Translations under genes and position numbers: made by a program
Source: JAXLRU01 sp046330935
Lineage (GTDB): Bacteria; Actinomycetota; Actinomycetes; Actinomycetales; Kineosporiaceae
Length of the DNA: 64,000 nucleotides
Direction: 5' to 3'
NCBI GenBank assembly: GCA_046330935.1
Contig: JAXLRU010000004.1
Location: 310,001 to 374,000, forward strand
Shown: in pieces, positions 12,026 to 21,325 of the stretch
How the letters are laid out: each line of letters begins with the position of its first letter
How positions within the stretch are numbered: the stretch's first letter is position 1
Notes under the pieces: generated by a model
Database searches by the model: none
Told to the model about the DNA's origin: nothing
What the model saw: the letters and a program-made list of their open reading frames with translations, nothing else

Positions 12026-14994
12026 ATGGATCTGCAGGTGGGCGTGCTCGGGCCCGTGGAGGCCCGGCGCGACGGGGAGCCGCTGCCCCTCGGGGGACGC
12101 AAGCAGCGCTGCGTGCTCGCCGTCCTCGCCTGCACCCCCGACAGGCACGTCAGCGTCGACGCGCTCGTCGACGCGGTGTGGGGTGAGGCGGGCGGCGACC
12201 GGCAGAACACGCTGCAGGTCTACGTCTCGACCCTGCGCCGCGTCCTCGGCCGCGACGACCACGGCGCGAGCCTGATCACCTCGGCCGCGGCCGGGTACCG
12301 GCTGCACCTCGCCGAGGAGCAGGTGGACGCCGTCCGGTTCCTCGGGCTCGCCACGCAGGCGCGGCAGGACCTCGCCGCAGGACGACCGGACACCGCGGCG
12401 CGAGGACTGCGCGAGGCCCTCGCCCTGTGGCGGGGCCCGGCCCTCGGCGACCTCGGCGACGACCCCTGGGCGCAGCCCTGGGTGGCCCGCTGGAACGCGG
12501 CCCGCCACGAGGCCCTGGCAGACCGGATCGACGCCGACCTCGCCCTGGGCGCCGACGCCTCGCTCGTCCCCGAACTCGAGCAGCTCGTCCGCGAGCACCC
12601 GGCCGACGAGCGGTTCTGGGGCCAGCTGATGACGGCGCTGTACCGCGCCGGGCGGCAGGCCGACGCCCTGCGCGCCTGGACCCGCGCCCGGCGCACCCTG
12701 CGCGAGGAGTTCGGGCTCGACCCCGGCCCCGCCTGCGCGCCCTCGAACGGGCCGTCCTCGGCCAGGACGACGCGCTCGCGCCCGCCGCGGACCCGGGCCA
12801 CGCCGGCCACGCCGGGCGCCCCGGGCAACCGGGCCACAGGGACCACCCGGACCATGCAGACCCGGGCCGCCCGGGCTCGGGCCGCCCCGCCGCCGCGGCC
12901 CCCGCCGCCCGGCCCGCGGCCGCCTCACGCACGCGGCGCCTGCCCCGGCCCACGACCGCGCTGCGCGGCCGCGACGCCGAACGCACGCGCGTGGAGGAGC
13001 TGCTCGCGGCCGGTGCCCGGCTGGTGACCCTGACCGGGCCCGGTGGGGCCGGGAAGACGCGCCTGGCCCTGGAGGTCGCCGCCCGCCTGGAACCCGTCCT
13101 CGCCGGTCAGCTGTGGTTCGTGCCGCTGGAGACGGCCACGGACGCCGAGGGCGTGCTCGCGCTCGTCGCGGTGGCCACGGCGGCGCACTCCCCCACCCCG
13201 GAGGACGTCGCCGACGCCCTCGGGACGTCCCCGGCACTGCTCGTGCTCGACAACCACGAGCAGGCGCTCAGCGCCGCGCCGACGCTGCGCGCCCTGATGG
13301 AGCTCGCGCCGTCCGTCGCCGTCCTGGTCACCAGCCGTGCCGCGCTGCGCATCGCGGGCGAGGTGGAGGTGCCGCTGGGCCCGCTGCCCGAGGCGGCGGC
13401 CGTCGGCCTGCTGGAGGAGAGGGCCGCGGCGGTGCGTCCGGGCTGGCGACTGCCCGAGGAGCAGCGCGAGGACGCCAAGGTCCTGTGCGCGCGCCTGGAC
13501 GGGTTGCCGCTGGCGATCGAGCTCGCCGCCGCGCGGCTGAAGCTGATGCCGCCCGCCGACCTCGTGCACCGCCTCGACGCCGGCACCGACGCCCTGCGCG
13601 GCGGCCCCGACCTGCCCCATCGCCAGCGCACCCTGCAGGGTGCCCTCGAGTGGAGTCTCGGCCTGCTGGGCCCGCACGAGCGCGCCGTCTTCACGCAGCT
13701 CGCCGTCTTCGCGGGCGGGTTCGGGCTCGACCTCGCCGAACAGGTCGTGGACGCCGGCGACCTGACCGTCGTCGACGCGCTGGCGACACTCGTCGACAAC
13801 AGCCTCGTCACCGTCGACCCGGTCACCGTGCGGTTCTCACTCCTGCAGACCGTGCACCAGCACGCGCGCCGCCTGCTGGAGGCGGACGCCCTCGCCCCGC
13901 GGGTGCGCGCCGCCCACCGCGACGCGGTGCTGGGCCTGGCCCGGACGCTGGCGGCGAGGCTGGACGGCGAGGCCGGGCCCGCGGCCCTGACCCGGCTCCG
14001 GGAGGAGGCGGCCAACCTGGGCGCCGCCCTCGACGACGCCACCCGGCACGACCCCGCCGCCGCAGCGGACACGCTCGTCGCGCTGCGTCCGTACTGGGTG
14101 CTCACGGGCCGCATCCGGGAGGGCCTGCGCCGCCTGCGCGACCTCCCGTCCTCCGCCCGCACCCCCGCCGTCGACGTCTGCATCGCGGCCCTCACCTACC
14201 AGCTCACCGACTTCGACGCCGCCGCACGGCTGCTGCCCGAGGCCGCCGACGCCGCGGCGGCCGCGGGCGACGCGCGGCACGCAGGACTCGGGTGGGCGCT
14301 GGCCGCGGCGGTGGCGGCGATCGGCGGCGACCCCGAGGGCGCCCGCGAACGGGTGGCCCGGGCGCGAGCGGCGGCCCCCGACGAGTACGAGGTGGGCGTG
14401 GTCACGCTGTCGGCCCTCGCCGTCGTGCACGCCGTGGCGGGCGACCTCGACGGCGAGGAGTCGCTGTACCGGCAGCGGCTCGGGCTGGTGCAGGCCCACG
14501 GCGACCTCGCCCGGCAGGCCGACACCCTGGGCAACCTCGCCGAGATCGCGCTCGAGGCGGGGCGTCCCGGACCCGCGCGTGCGCACGCCGAGCAGGCCCT
14601 GGCGATCGCCGAGCGGGTCGGGCCGATCGAGACCCGCGACGCCGCGCTGGCCCTGGCGCGGGCCTGCCTCGCCGCCGGGGCCGTGGCCGAGGCCGCCGAC
14701 CACGCGGCACGGGCCCTGCCGTTGAGCGTCGAGCTCGGCCAGAGCCTCGGGCTCGCTCAGGCCCTGCGGGCGGGAGCGGCGGTCGCCACGGCGGCGGGCG
14801 ACCCCGCGACGGGCGCGCGGCTGACGGCCGCGGCGGACGCCGTCCACCGCCTGCCCGGCGACCCGCCACCCGACACCGGCCTCGCCGCGGGAGCCCGCCC
14901 CGACGCCACGGGAACCGAGGACGCGCTCCCCCTGCGCACCGATCAGGCCGTCGCGCTGGCGACGGCGGTGCTCACCCGGGCCGCGCGCGCCTGA
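12026..14994 (+). pseudogene. AfsR/BTAD-type large regulator with NB-ARC-like ATPase and TPR-like region, frameshifted
   Basis: Restoring one base gives a protein of about 989 residues. From ATG 12026 it has an OmpR-like winged helix ('MDLQVGVLGPVEARRDGEPL', 'RKQRCVLAVLA', 'VSVDALVDAVWG', 'VYVSTLRRVLG') and a BTAD domain through 'RTLREEFGLDPGP'. The expected continuation 'LRALERAVLGQDDALAP' appears in the next frame, so one base is missing at about 12731-12733. Downstream, a Pro/His-rich linker leads to a P-loop 'LTGPGGAGKTRLALEVA' near 13026-13076, 'LLVLDNHEQ' (Walker B-like), 'LVTSRAALRIAGE' and 'GLPLAIELAAARLKLM', followed by a helical TPR-like tail. Such proteins activate antibiotic or stress genes in actinobacteria. 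The gene converges on 15001-16482 with 6 bases between stops. Confidence 0.85.
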
Positions 14995-15004
14995 GGAACC
15001 TCAG
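14991..15004. terminator. Short bidirectional palindrome spanning both convergent stop codons
   Basis: CTGAGG-AA-CCTCAG contains the TGA of the plus-strand regulator and the reverse-complement TGA of the minus-strand gene. It is short (6-bp stem), so a terminator role is only possible, not shown. Confidence 0.3.
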
Positions 15005-16482
15005 CGCACCACCCACCGGCTGTTCTGGAGCGTGCGGACGATCAGGACGACGTCGCCGGTCGCGGACGCCGTCGTCGCCGACGTGCTCGCCGCGCGGTCC
15101 ACGCACGACGCGGCACCGGCAGGCAGCGCCCCCGACACGCACCCGGGCACGGTCGTGTACGACGTCGCGCCGGCGGCCTTGCGCTGCACGGGCGCCGACG
15201 CCGCGACGCCGGCTGCGGTCTCGCCGGAGCGCACGAGCGTCGCGTCCAGGACGAGCGTGAACGTCATCGTGTGCGCGGCGTCGACGACGGCCCCGGGGGT
15301 GGCGATCTCCACCGGCGCGATCCGCATGCCGGAGACCTTCTCGGCCGGCAGCTCCTGCATCGACACGGTGACGACGGTGCTGCCCAGCGCGGGCAGCCGC
15401 ACCTGCGTGGTCTGGGTGTCCGCCGCCGTGGCCTGGAGGTTGGCCGCCGTGCAACTGGTGGCCCCGGGCGCGCAGGCCGCCGTCCCGAACGCCGCCGCAG
15501 GGCTGACCTTCGCGGCCGTCACCGCGGAGGAGCCGTCCACGGCGCCGTAGACGCTGAGCGTGCCCGCGCGCACGGTCGTGGTGCCCGTCGAGGAGTACGC
15601 GGCGTCGATCACGCTGATGCCCGTCCCCGCCGACTTCAGCAGGGTGCCGGTGTTCGTGAACGTCGAGCGCGTGGTGATGCCGTAGCGCTGGCGACCCTGG
15701 TAGTAGCCGCGGTCGTTGCCGATCTGGAAGGTGCCGGAGGTGCGCAGGGCGGTGCCGTAGTCGGCGGCGATGTAGGCGTTCGCCCCGGTGAGCAGGGTGG
15801 TGCCCTGGTTGTCGACGGTCCGGCGGTCCTCCAGGTTCACGCCCCGGCCGTCGACGACGAGCAGTCCGCCCGGGGCGATGAGCGTCGTTCCCGGCACCGG
15901 CGCCGCCCCCGACGCGCACGGCCCGGCGAGGTCGCAGTCCCGGGTCACCATCGTGGCCGCGCCGGAGTCGGTGCTGCGCCAGGAGAGCCTGCCCTCGACG
16001 CGCACGGTGGCCTCGCCGCCCAGGGTGGCCGCGTTGAGGGTGAGGACCGACCCCGGCCGGGTGATCGAGGCGATCGAGGCGGTCGGCCCTCCGTGCAGGA
16101 AGATCTTGCCGCCACGGTTGAGGGTCAGCGTCGCGTTCACGTCCAGGTCGAGCGCGGCGAGATCGGCCGAGACGCCCTGGCCGCCGGCGTCGAGGACCAC
16201 CGCGGCGCCGGCGGGGATGCACGCGTAGTCGTCCCAGGGGGTGTCCACCCGCCCGCCGGGCGCCTTGTCGTTGGCGTTGCCCCCGTGGTCCCAGTTGCGC
16301 ACGTCGGCCCACAGGCCGTTGCCGGCCTCGCCGTCCCACCGGTAGGTGTCGAGCCCGGTGAGGGCGCAGCCGGCGGCGGCGGCGGGCCCGGCTCCGGGGA
16401 CGACCGCCAGCGCTGCGGCGGCGAGGGTCACGGCGGCGAGCCGGGCCAGGACGGAGCGGGGGGTGCGGGGCAGCGTGAGCAT
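15001..16482 (-). CDS. Secreted beta-rich protein of unknown function
   Basis: This 493-residue protein has a Sec signal peptide: 'MLTLPRTPRSVLARLAAVTLAAAALAVVPGAGPAAAA', with a likely cut after AAA. The mature protein begins 'GCALTGLDTYRWDGEAGNGLWADVRNWD', which resembles secreted proteins built on repeated 'W..GGGNGxWxDxxNW' starts followed by parallel beta-helix strands ('NATLTLNRGGKIFLHGG', 'SVLTLNAATLGGEATVRVEGRL', 'GTTLIAPGGLLVVDGRGV'). It has several Cys pairs and no transmembrane anchor. The start has a GAGGACA SD. I can call it extracellular and beta-rich, but not assign an activity. Confidence 0.75.
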   Translation of the reverse strand: MLTLPRTPRSVLARLAAVTLAAAALAVVPGAGPAAAAGCALTGLDTYRWDGEAGNGLWADVRNWDHGGNANDKAPGGRVDTPWDDYACIPAGAAVVLDAGGQGVSADLAALDLDVNATLTLNRGGKIFLHGGPTASIASITRPGSVLTLNAATLGGEATVRVEGRLSWRSTDSGAATMVTRDCDLAGPCASGAAPVPGTTLIAPGGLLVVDGRGVNLEDRRTVDNQGTTLLTGANAYIAADYGTALRTSGTFQIGNDRGYYQGRQRYGITTRSTFTNTGTLLKSAGTGISVIDAAYSSTGTTTVRAGTLSVYGAVDGSSAVTAAKVSPAAAFGTAACAPGATSCTAANLQATAADTQTTQVRLPALGSTVVTVSMQELPAEKVSGMRIAPVEIATPGAVVDAAHTMTFTLVLDATLVRSGETAAGVAASAPVQRKAAGATSYTTVPGCVSGALPAGAASCVDRAASTSATTASATGDVVLIVRTLQNSRWVVR

Positions 16483-16618
16483 GGGTGTCCTCGACGTCGT
16501 GCGGGCCCCGAGTGCCTCGTCGTCAGGGGACCGCCGCCCCCGCGACCGGTCCCTGCGCGCGCAGCCTCGCAGGAGGCGGGCGGATCGCGTAAGTCCCGTT
16601 CAGCTGATGGACGGCGCA

Positions 16619-16649
16619 GCGCCGGGCCCGCGCGAGGCGGGCCCGGCGC
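16619..16649 (-). terminator. Hairpin terminator downstream of the zinc metallopeptidase gene
   Basis: A perfect 13-bp stem (GCGCCGGGCCCGC / GCGGGCCCGGCGC) with loop GCGAG lies 60 bases past the stop of the minus-strand gene 16710-17759. Confidence 0.7.
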
Positions 16650-16709
16650 CGCCCCCTCCCGCCCGACCGGCGCGGAGGGCCCCGGCGGATTCCGGGGAGC
16701 GTGGCGGGG

Positions 16710-17759
16710 TCAGCCGCGAGGGCCGCCCAGGGCCGCCGACGGCGGGGTGGCGACGACGGCACGGTCGCGGGCGGGCAGGGCGGGGGTGTCGCCGACGGCG
16801 GGCGGGGCGGGCACCCGGGCGGGGCGCGCCACGGTGCCGGGGTGCGTCTCGACCTGCCCGGTGTGCTTCTCGCCCAGGCCCGGCCGGTGGCCCTTGGTGC
16901 CCGCGACCTTCGTGGGCACCGTGCCGAGGGTGCGGGTCCGGTCCTCGATCGCTGCGGTGTCGCTCGCCTCGCCGGTCGCGGCCGTGGCGCCCGTCGCCGA
17001 CGGCGTGGCGGGCAGGGAGTAGACCTTGTTGCAGGCCGAGAGGCTGTACTGGGTGTAGCCGTACTCGTACCAGGCGGCGCGGGTGGGGCCGTACCCGTGG
17101 CTGGTCGACCACGCCCGGCTGTAGAGCCAGTTGTAGAACTCGCCGTAGTCGCTGCCGTTGAGCCGACCGGTGGCGTACCCGTTGCGGACGTAGATCCCCG
17201 CGAGGCAGTCGGCGTGGTACTCGTTGCGGTACCCGGAGGTCGTGTAGGCGGTCGACCGGGTGTTGTAGCCGAGCCAGGCGTCGATCGCGTGGCCCCACTC
17301 GTGGGCGAGGACGCCGCCCGAGCCGAAGTCGCCGTAACCGTAGATCAGCGACTGGTTCCACGGGACGTCGAGGTAGATGCCGTTGGAGCTGGAGCAGTAG
17401 AAGCTGTTGTTGACCGACAGCGTGCCGCAGCTGGTGGCGACCGGGCCGGGGGCGCTGGGGAGGTTGTAGTACCAGAGCTTCGGGGCGGTGTAGGTGTAGC
17501 CCCAGGAGCGCATCGTCGTGGTCCAGAAGGTGGCGATCGAGCCCGTCGACGTGCCGCCGAGCAGCGAGACGACGCCGGACGTCGTGGTCTGGGCGGGGTT
17601 GATCGCGTGGGCGGGGGCTGCGGCGACGGCGGGCACCAGCAGGGCCGTGGTGGCCACGCAGGCCAGGCCGAGGCGGCGGGTACGGGTGCAGCCGCCGCTG
17701 CGGCGGGTGCGGGTGGCGGGCTCGGTGCGGGTGGTGGCGGTGGTGGCGGTGCTGGTCAT
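16710..17759 (-). CDS. Secreted neutral zinc metallopeptidase
   Basis: The 349-residue product has a long twin-Arg-poor but hydrophobic export signal ('RRLGLACVATTALLVPAVAAAPAHA', residues 29-53). The mature domain holds the zincin motif 'LAHEWGHAID' (HExxH) and, downstream, 'EYHADCLAG', whose Glu is the third zinc ligand in the putative neutral zinc metallopeptidase family (YpfJ-like). Cys residues in 'ATSCGTLSVNNSFYCSS' suggest a disulfide. After about residue 265 the protein is a Pro/Ala/Thr-rich tail. The start ATG has AGGAG 5 bases upstream, and directly before it sits the 17771-17801 hairpin. Likely extracellular protein degradation. Confidence 0.85.
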   Translation of the reverse strand: MTSTATTATTRTEPATRTRRSGGCTRTRRLGLACVATTALLVPAVAAAPAHAINPAQTTTSGVVSLLGGTSTGSIATFWTTTMRSWGYTYTAPKLWYYNLPSAPGPVATSCGTLSVNNSFYCSSSNGIYLDVPWNQSLIYGYGDFGSGGVLAHEWGHAIDAWLGYNTRSTAYTTSGYRNEYHADCLAGIYVRNGYATGRLNGSDYGEFYNWLYSRAWSTSHGYGPTRAAWYEYGYTQYSLSACNKVYSLPATPSATGATAATGEASDTAAIEDRTRTLGTVPTKVAGTKGHRPGLGEKHTGQVETHPGTVARPARVPAPPAVGDTPALPARDRAVVATPPSAALGGPRG

Positions 17760-17770
17760 CGGGGGCTCCT

Positions 17771-17801
17771 CACTGTCCGGTCGGGCGATGACCGGACAGT
17801 G
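17771..17801 (-). terminator. Hairpin between the P1 peptidase stop and the metallopeptidase ribosome-binding site
   Basis: A perfect 12-bp inverted repeat (CACTGTCCGGTC / GACCGGACAGTG) has a 7-base loop. It lies 36 bases downstream of the minus-strand stop at 17837 and abuts the AGGAG of the gene starting at 17759. It can be the terminator of the P1 peptidase gene, but its position next to the SD also allows a role in translation or regulator binding. Confidence 0.55.
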
Positions 17802-17836
17802 GCGGGACCCGCTTCAGCAATCCTGAAACGCCGGCT

Positions 17837-19033
17837 TCAGGCCCGCGCGAGGAGCTCCCGGAGCGGCCCGTGCGGCAGCGCGTGGCTGACGTGCCCGTCG
17901 CGCCCGACCATGTCGGCGTTGACCACGAGGGCGTTGAGCACGGCCTCCTCGACGGCGTGCGCGGTGGCCGCGAGGAAGGGGTCCAGCCGCCCCCAGGGCA
18001 CGAAGCGCAGCGTCTCGTAGTCGTCGTCGGTCGCCGGGCCGAGGGGGAACCGACTGGTCAGCGCGCCGGGGTTCGCCGTGGAGAAGGCGAGGAAGACGTC
18101 GCCGGAGAAGTGGCCGCCCGTGGTGCCGGTGCGCGCGAGGCCCATCGGCACACGACGGGCCAGCGCCTTGCACTGCCCCGGCAGCAGGGGGGCGTCGGTG
18201 GCGACGACGGCGATGACGGACCCGGCGCCGGCAGGGGCGAGCCATGCCGGGTCGGCGATCGGGTTGGGGACGTCGAGCAGGCGGCCCACCGGCACCCCCG
18301 CCACGGTGAACTCCGCCCGGGCGCCGAAGTTGGCCTGCACGAGCGCGGCGACCGTGTACGTCGTCCCCCCGTGCTCGACCAGGCGTGACGCCGTGCCCGT
18401 GCCGCCCTTGAACTCGTAGCAGTTCATCCCCGTGCCGCCGCCCACCGACCCCTCGGGCACCGGACCCGGGCGCGCGGCGTCCAGCGCCGCCACGGCGTGC
18501 TCGGGCCGCACGTGGGCCCCGTTGATGTCGTTGAGGTAGCCGTCCCACGTCTCCGCGCACACCGGCAGCAGCCACTGCCCGCTCACGTCGGGGTGCTCGC
18601 GGACCACCCAGGCGACGGTACCCGTGTGGCAGGCGCCGACGGCGTGGGTGTTGCTGATCGTGATCGGCAGGGCGAGCGCGCCGACCTCCTCGACCCACGT
18701 CGTCCCGGTCATCTCGCCGTTGCCGTTCAGCGACCACCAGCCGGCAGCGCACGGCACGCCGACGCCGTCGCGCCCGCGGGGCAGCACCGCCGTCACGCCG
18801 GTGCGCACCGGCCCCTCCCCCACCCGCATCGGCCCGTCGCCGCTGATCAGGGTGACGGTGCCGACCTCGACGCCGGGGACGTCGGTGATCGCGTTGAGCG
18901 GGCCCGGGGTGCCCTCGAACCGCAGACCCAACCCCCGGGCGCGGGGCCTGCCGTCGGTGGTCCACGCCTGCGGGTCCTCGCCCGCGGCCGGGCGGTGCGC
19001 CGGGGCGGCCGGGTGCTCACGTGCGGGGTCCAT
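17837..19033 (-). CDS. P1-family (DmpA-like) aminopeptidase/amidase
   Basis: The product has 398 residues from ATG 19033; an upstream in-frame start at 19204 gives only low-complexity sequence. P1 peptidases are Ntn-type self-processing enzymes that release N-terminal residues from peptides or beta-peptides. Family features visible: 'GPLNAITDVPGVEVGTVTLI' at the N-terminus, 'RTGVTAVLPRG', 'GVPCAAGWWSLNGNGEMTG', 'PITISNTHAVGACHTG', the self-cleavage and nucleophile region 'GGTGMNCYEFKGGTGTASR', and 'GSVIAVVATDAPLLPGQCKALARR'. No signal peptide is evident from the chosen start, so it is probably cytoplasmic. It precedes the secreted metallopeptidase on the same strand but is separated from it by a hairpin. 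Confidence 0.9.
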   Translation of the reverse strand: MDPAREHPAAPAHRPAAGEDPQAWTTDGRPRARGLGLRFEGTPGPLNAITDVPGVEVGTVTLISGDGPMRVGEGPVRTGVTAVLPRGRDGVGVPCAAGWWSLNGNGEMTGTTWVEEVGALALPITISNTHAVGACHTGTVAWVVREHPDVSGQWLLPVCAETWDGYLNDINGAHVRPEHAVAALDAARPGPVPEGSVGGGTGMNCYEFKGGTGTASRLVEHGGTTYTVAALVQANFGARAEFTVAGVPVGRLLDVPNPIADPAWLAPAGAGSVIAVVATDAPLLPGQCKALARRVPMGLARTGTTGGHFSGDVFLAFSTANPGALTSRFPLGPATDDDYETLRFVPWGRLDPFLAATAHAVEEAVLNALVVNADMVGRDGHVSHALPHGPLRELLARA

Positions 19034-19260
19034 GGTCCGAAACCTAGCCCGCGCCCCGTTGCTCCGAACGGGGACCACCCCCCGATCAGGCCAGCCGAAA
19101 CGGACATGCGGGGCCGGTGAGGGCCGGGGGCGGGGGCTGGTGCTGCTCCACGGGGGTGAGGGGGGCGACGACCGAGCGAACGGTGCAGCGGGCGCTGTGG
19201 TCACTACCTGTTCGGGACCGAAGCACTCACTGTTCCGATCCCCTCCAGAGGAGGCACCTC

Positions 19261-21135
19261 ATGCACAGGCCCCGAGTGACCGCAGCCGCGGTGACCATCG
19301 GTGCCCTGGCGCTGGCCGGCCTCGGGAGCGCCACGGCCACCGCCGCGCCGCGCCCCCAGGCGCCGGCCGCGCCGTCCACCTCGACGTCCGCCTCCGGGCT
19401 GTACGTCGTGCGCGTCGCCCCCCACGCCTCCGTCTCCGCCGTCGCCCGGCAGCTGCGCGCCGCGGGCGCGACCGGCGTCTACGAGGCCGCGGCGCTGCAC
19501 CTGATCACGGTCAAGGCGCCCGCCGGTGTCATCCACCGCTTCGCCAAGATCCCGGGCGTCGCCCGGATCGACGCCTCCCACGGCGTGAAGGCGCAGAGCC
19601 TGGGCTTCGACCCCGCCTCGCAGGCCGGGTCGATGACCAACGTCACGCGCGTGACCAAGGCCCAGGAGCTGTGGAAGAAGGGGGTCACGGGCAAGGGCGT
19701 CGACGTCGCCGTCATCGACACGGGCATCGCCCCCGTCGGCAGCCTCAACGACAACGCCAAGGTGGTCGTCGGCCCCGACCTGTCGCTGTCGGAGTCCAAC
19801 GCCGACGACCGCTACCTCGACACCTTCGGCCACGGCACCGCGATGGCGGGCATCATCGCCGGGCGCGAGACCAACAACAACGTCGCGGTCAGCTGGGGCA
19901 CGCAGAACACGGGCGGCGCCAACAACGGCTACGCCTACGCCCAGGACACGCAGAACTACTACGGCATGGCGCCCGACGCCCGGCTGATCAACCTGAAGCT
20001 GGCCGACCAGAACGGCGTCGTCGACGTCACGCAGATGATCGCCGCGATCAACTGGGTCGTGCAGAACAAGAACGCCAACGGCATGAACATCCGGGTGCTC
20101 AACCTGTCCTACGGCACCGAGAGCCCGCAGTCGCCGCAGCAGGACCCCCTGTCCTACGCCGCCGAGCAGGCGTGGAAGAACGGCATCGTCGTCGTCGCCT
20201 CCGCGGGTAACGAGGGGGGCGTGCCCGGGCTCGCCAACCCTGCCTACAACCCGTGGGTCCTGGCGGTCGGCGCCGTCGACACCAAGGGCACCGACGCCAC
20301 CACCGACGACGTCGTCCCGGCCTTCTCGGCCCGCCAGGGCGGCAACTTCGGTAACCGCCCCGTGGACGTCGTCGCCCCCGGCGTCGGCATCGTCAGCCCC
20401 GGCGTCAACGGCTCCTACCTGTGGGACACCTACAGCTCGGCGCGGGTCGGCAACGGCTTCTTCCGCGGGTCGGGCACCAGCCAGGCCGCCGCGGTGGTCT
20501 CCGGCGGCGTGGCCCTGCTGCTGCAGAACAACCCCGGCCTGACCCCCAACCAGGTCAAGGCCGTGCTGCAGCAGTCGGCCAAGGTGCTGACCGGTGTCGA
20601 CAGGACCGCGCAGGGCTTCGGCGAGATCGACCTGCTCGCCGCCACGACGGCCAACCCGAGCCTGAACAACCAGAACAACCCCAACGGCACCGGCCAGGGC
20701 AGCATCGAGTCGGCCCGCGGCGGGGTGCACATCACGATCGGCAACGCCACGCTCCAGGGCGAGATGGACGTGATGGGCAACCAGTGGAACTCCAACCTCT
20801 ACTCCTCGGCCACGGCCAACCGCACCACCTGGGGCACCTCCAGCACCTCGACGGTGAACGCCCCGGGTAGCGGCTCCACGTTCCTCGGCTTCCCCTGGCT
20901 GACGGGCGCGGGCTTCTCCTCCGACACCACCAGCTGGGCCGGCCGCACGTGGTCGGGCCGCACCTGGTCGGGCCGCACCTGGTCCGGCGCCACCTGGCAG
21001 GGGGGCTCGTGGTCGGGCCGCACCTGGTCCGGGCGCACCTGGTCGGGCTCGCTGTGGAGCGGCTCCTCCTGGTCCTCCCCGGTGGCGTCCAGCTCCTGGG
21101 CCTCGAGCCTGTGGGCGAGCTCCGGCTGGAAGTGA
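19261..21135 (+). CDS. Secreted subtilisin-like serine protease with WSGRTW-repeat tail
   Basis: This 624-residue S8 peptidase starts at ATG 19261 with AGGAGG upstream. It has a signal peptide ('RVTAAAVTIGALALAGLGSATATAA') and an I9-type propeptide through about residue 125. The catalytic triad is D153 ('AVIDTGIAP'), H191 ('FGHGTAMAGIIAG') and S407 ('RGSGTSQAAAVVSGG'), with oxyanion Asn in 'ASAGNEGG'. A domain of about 200 residues follows. The last 70 residues repeat W-S-G-R-T-W-S-G units (about ten Trp at near-regular spacing), encoded by DNA repeats at 20936-21080. Similar Trp-rich tails occur on actinobacterial subtilases and may bind the wall or stabilise the enzyme. A strong hairpin follows the gene. 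Confidence 0.93.
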   Translation: MHRPRVTAAAVTIGALALAGLGSATATAAPRPQAPAAPSTSTSASGLYVVRVAPHASVSAVARQLRAAGATGVYEAAALHLITVKAPAGVIHRFAKIPGVARIDASHGVKAQSLGFDPASQAGSMTNVTRVTKAQELWKKGVTGKGVDVAVIDTGIAPVGSLNDNAKVVVGPDLSLSESNADDRYLDTFGHGTAMAGIIAGRETNNNVAVSWGTQNTGGANNGYAYAQDTQNYYGMAPDARLINLKLADQNGVVDVTQMIAAINWVVQNKNANGMNIRVLNLSYGTESPQSPQQDPLSYAAEQAWKNGIVVVASAGNEGGVPGLANPAYNPWVLAVGAVDTKGTDATTDDVVPAFSARQGGNFGNRPVDVVAPGVGIVSPGVNGSYLWDTYSSARVGNGFFRGSGTSQAAAVVSGGVALLLQNNPGLTPNQVKAVLQQSAKVLTGVDRTAQGFGEIDLLAATTANPSLNNQNNPNGTGQGSIESARGGVHITIGNATLQGEMDVMGNQWNSNLYSSATANRTTWGTSSTSTVNAPGSGSTFLGFPWLTGAGFSSDTTSWAGRTWSGRTWSGRTWSGATWQGGSWSGRTWSGRTWSGSLWSGSSWSSPVASSSWASSLWASSGWK

Positions 21136-21161
21136 TCTCCGGCACCACCACGCAGTGCCAT

Positions 21162-21191
21162 GACGGCCGGTCCCGCAAGGGGCCGGCCGTC
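21162..21191 (+). terminator. Terminator of the subtilase gene
   Basis: A 13-bp stem (GACGGCCGGTCCC / GGGGCCGGCCGTC, one wobble) with a GCAA tetraloop lies 26 bases after the stop. Confidence 0.75.
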
Positions 21192-21325
21192 CGGCGTGCA
21201 GGGGTTCCTCCCCCGGGGTGAGCCGCCACCGCAGGGCTGCAGCCGCGTCCCCGCCGCGCCGTTGAACAAGCAGGACCGTCGGCCGGGCCCGGCCGGCCCG
21301 CTCACCCGCCACCAGGAGGCGACCA

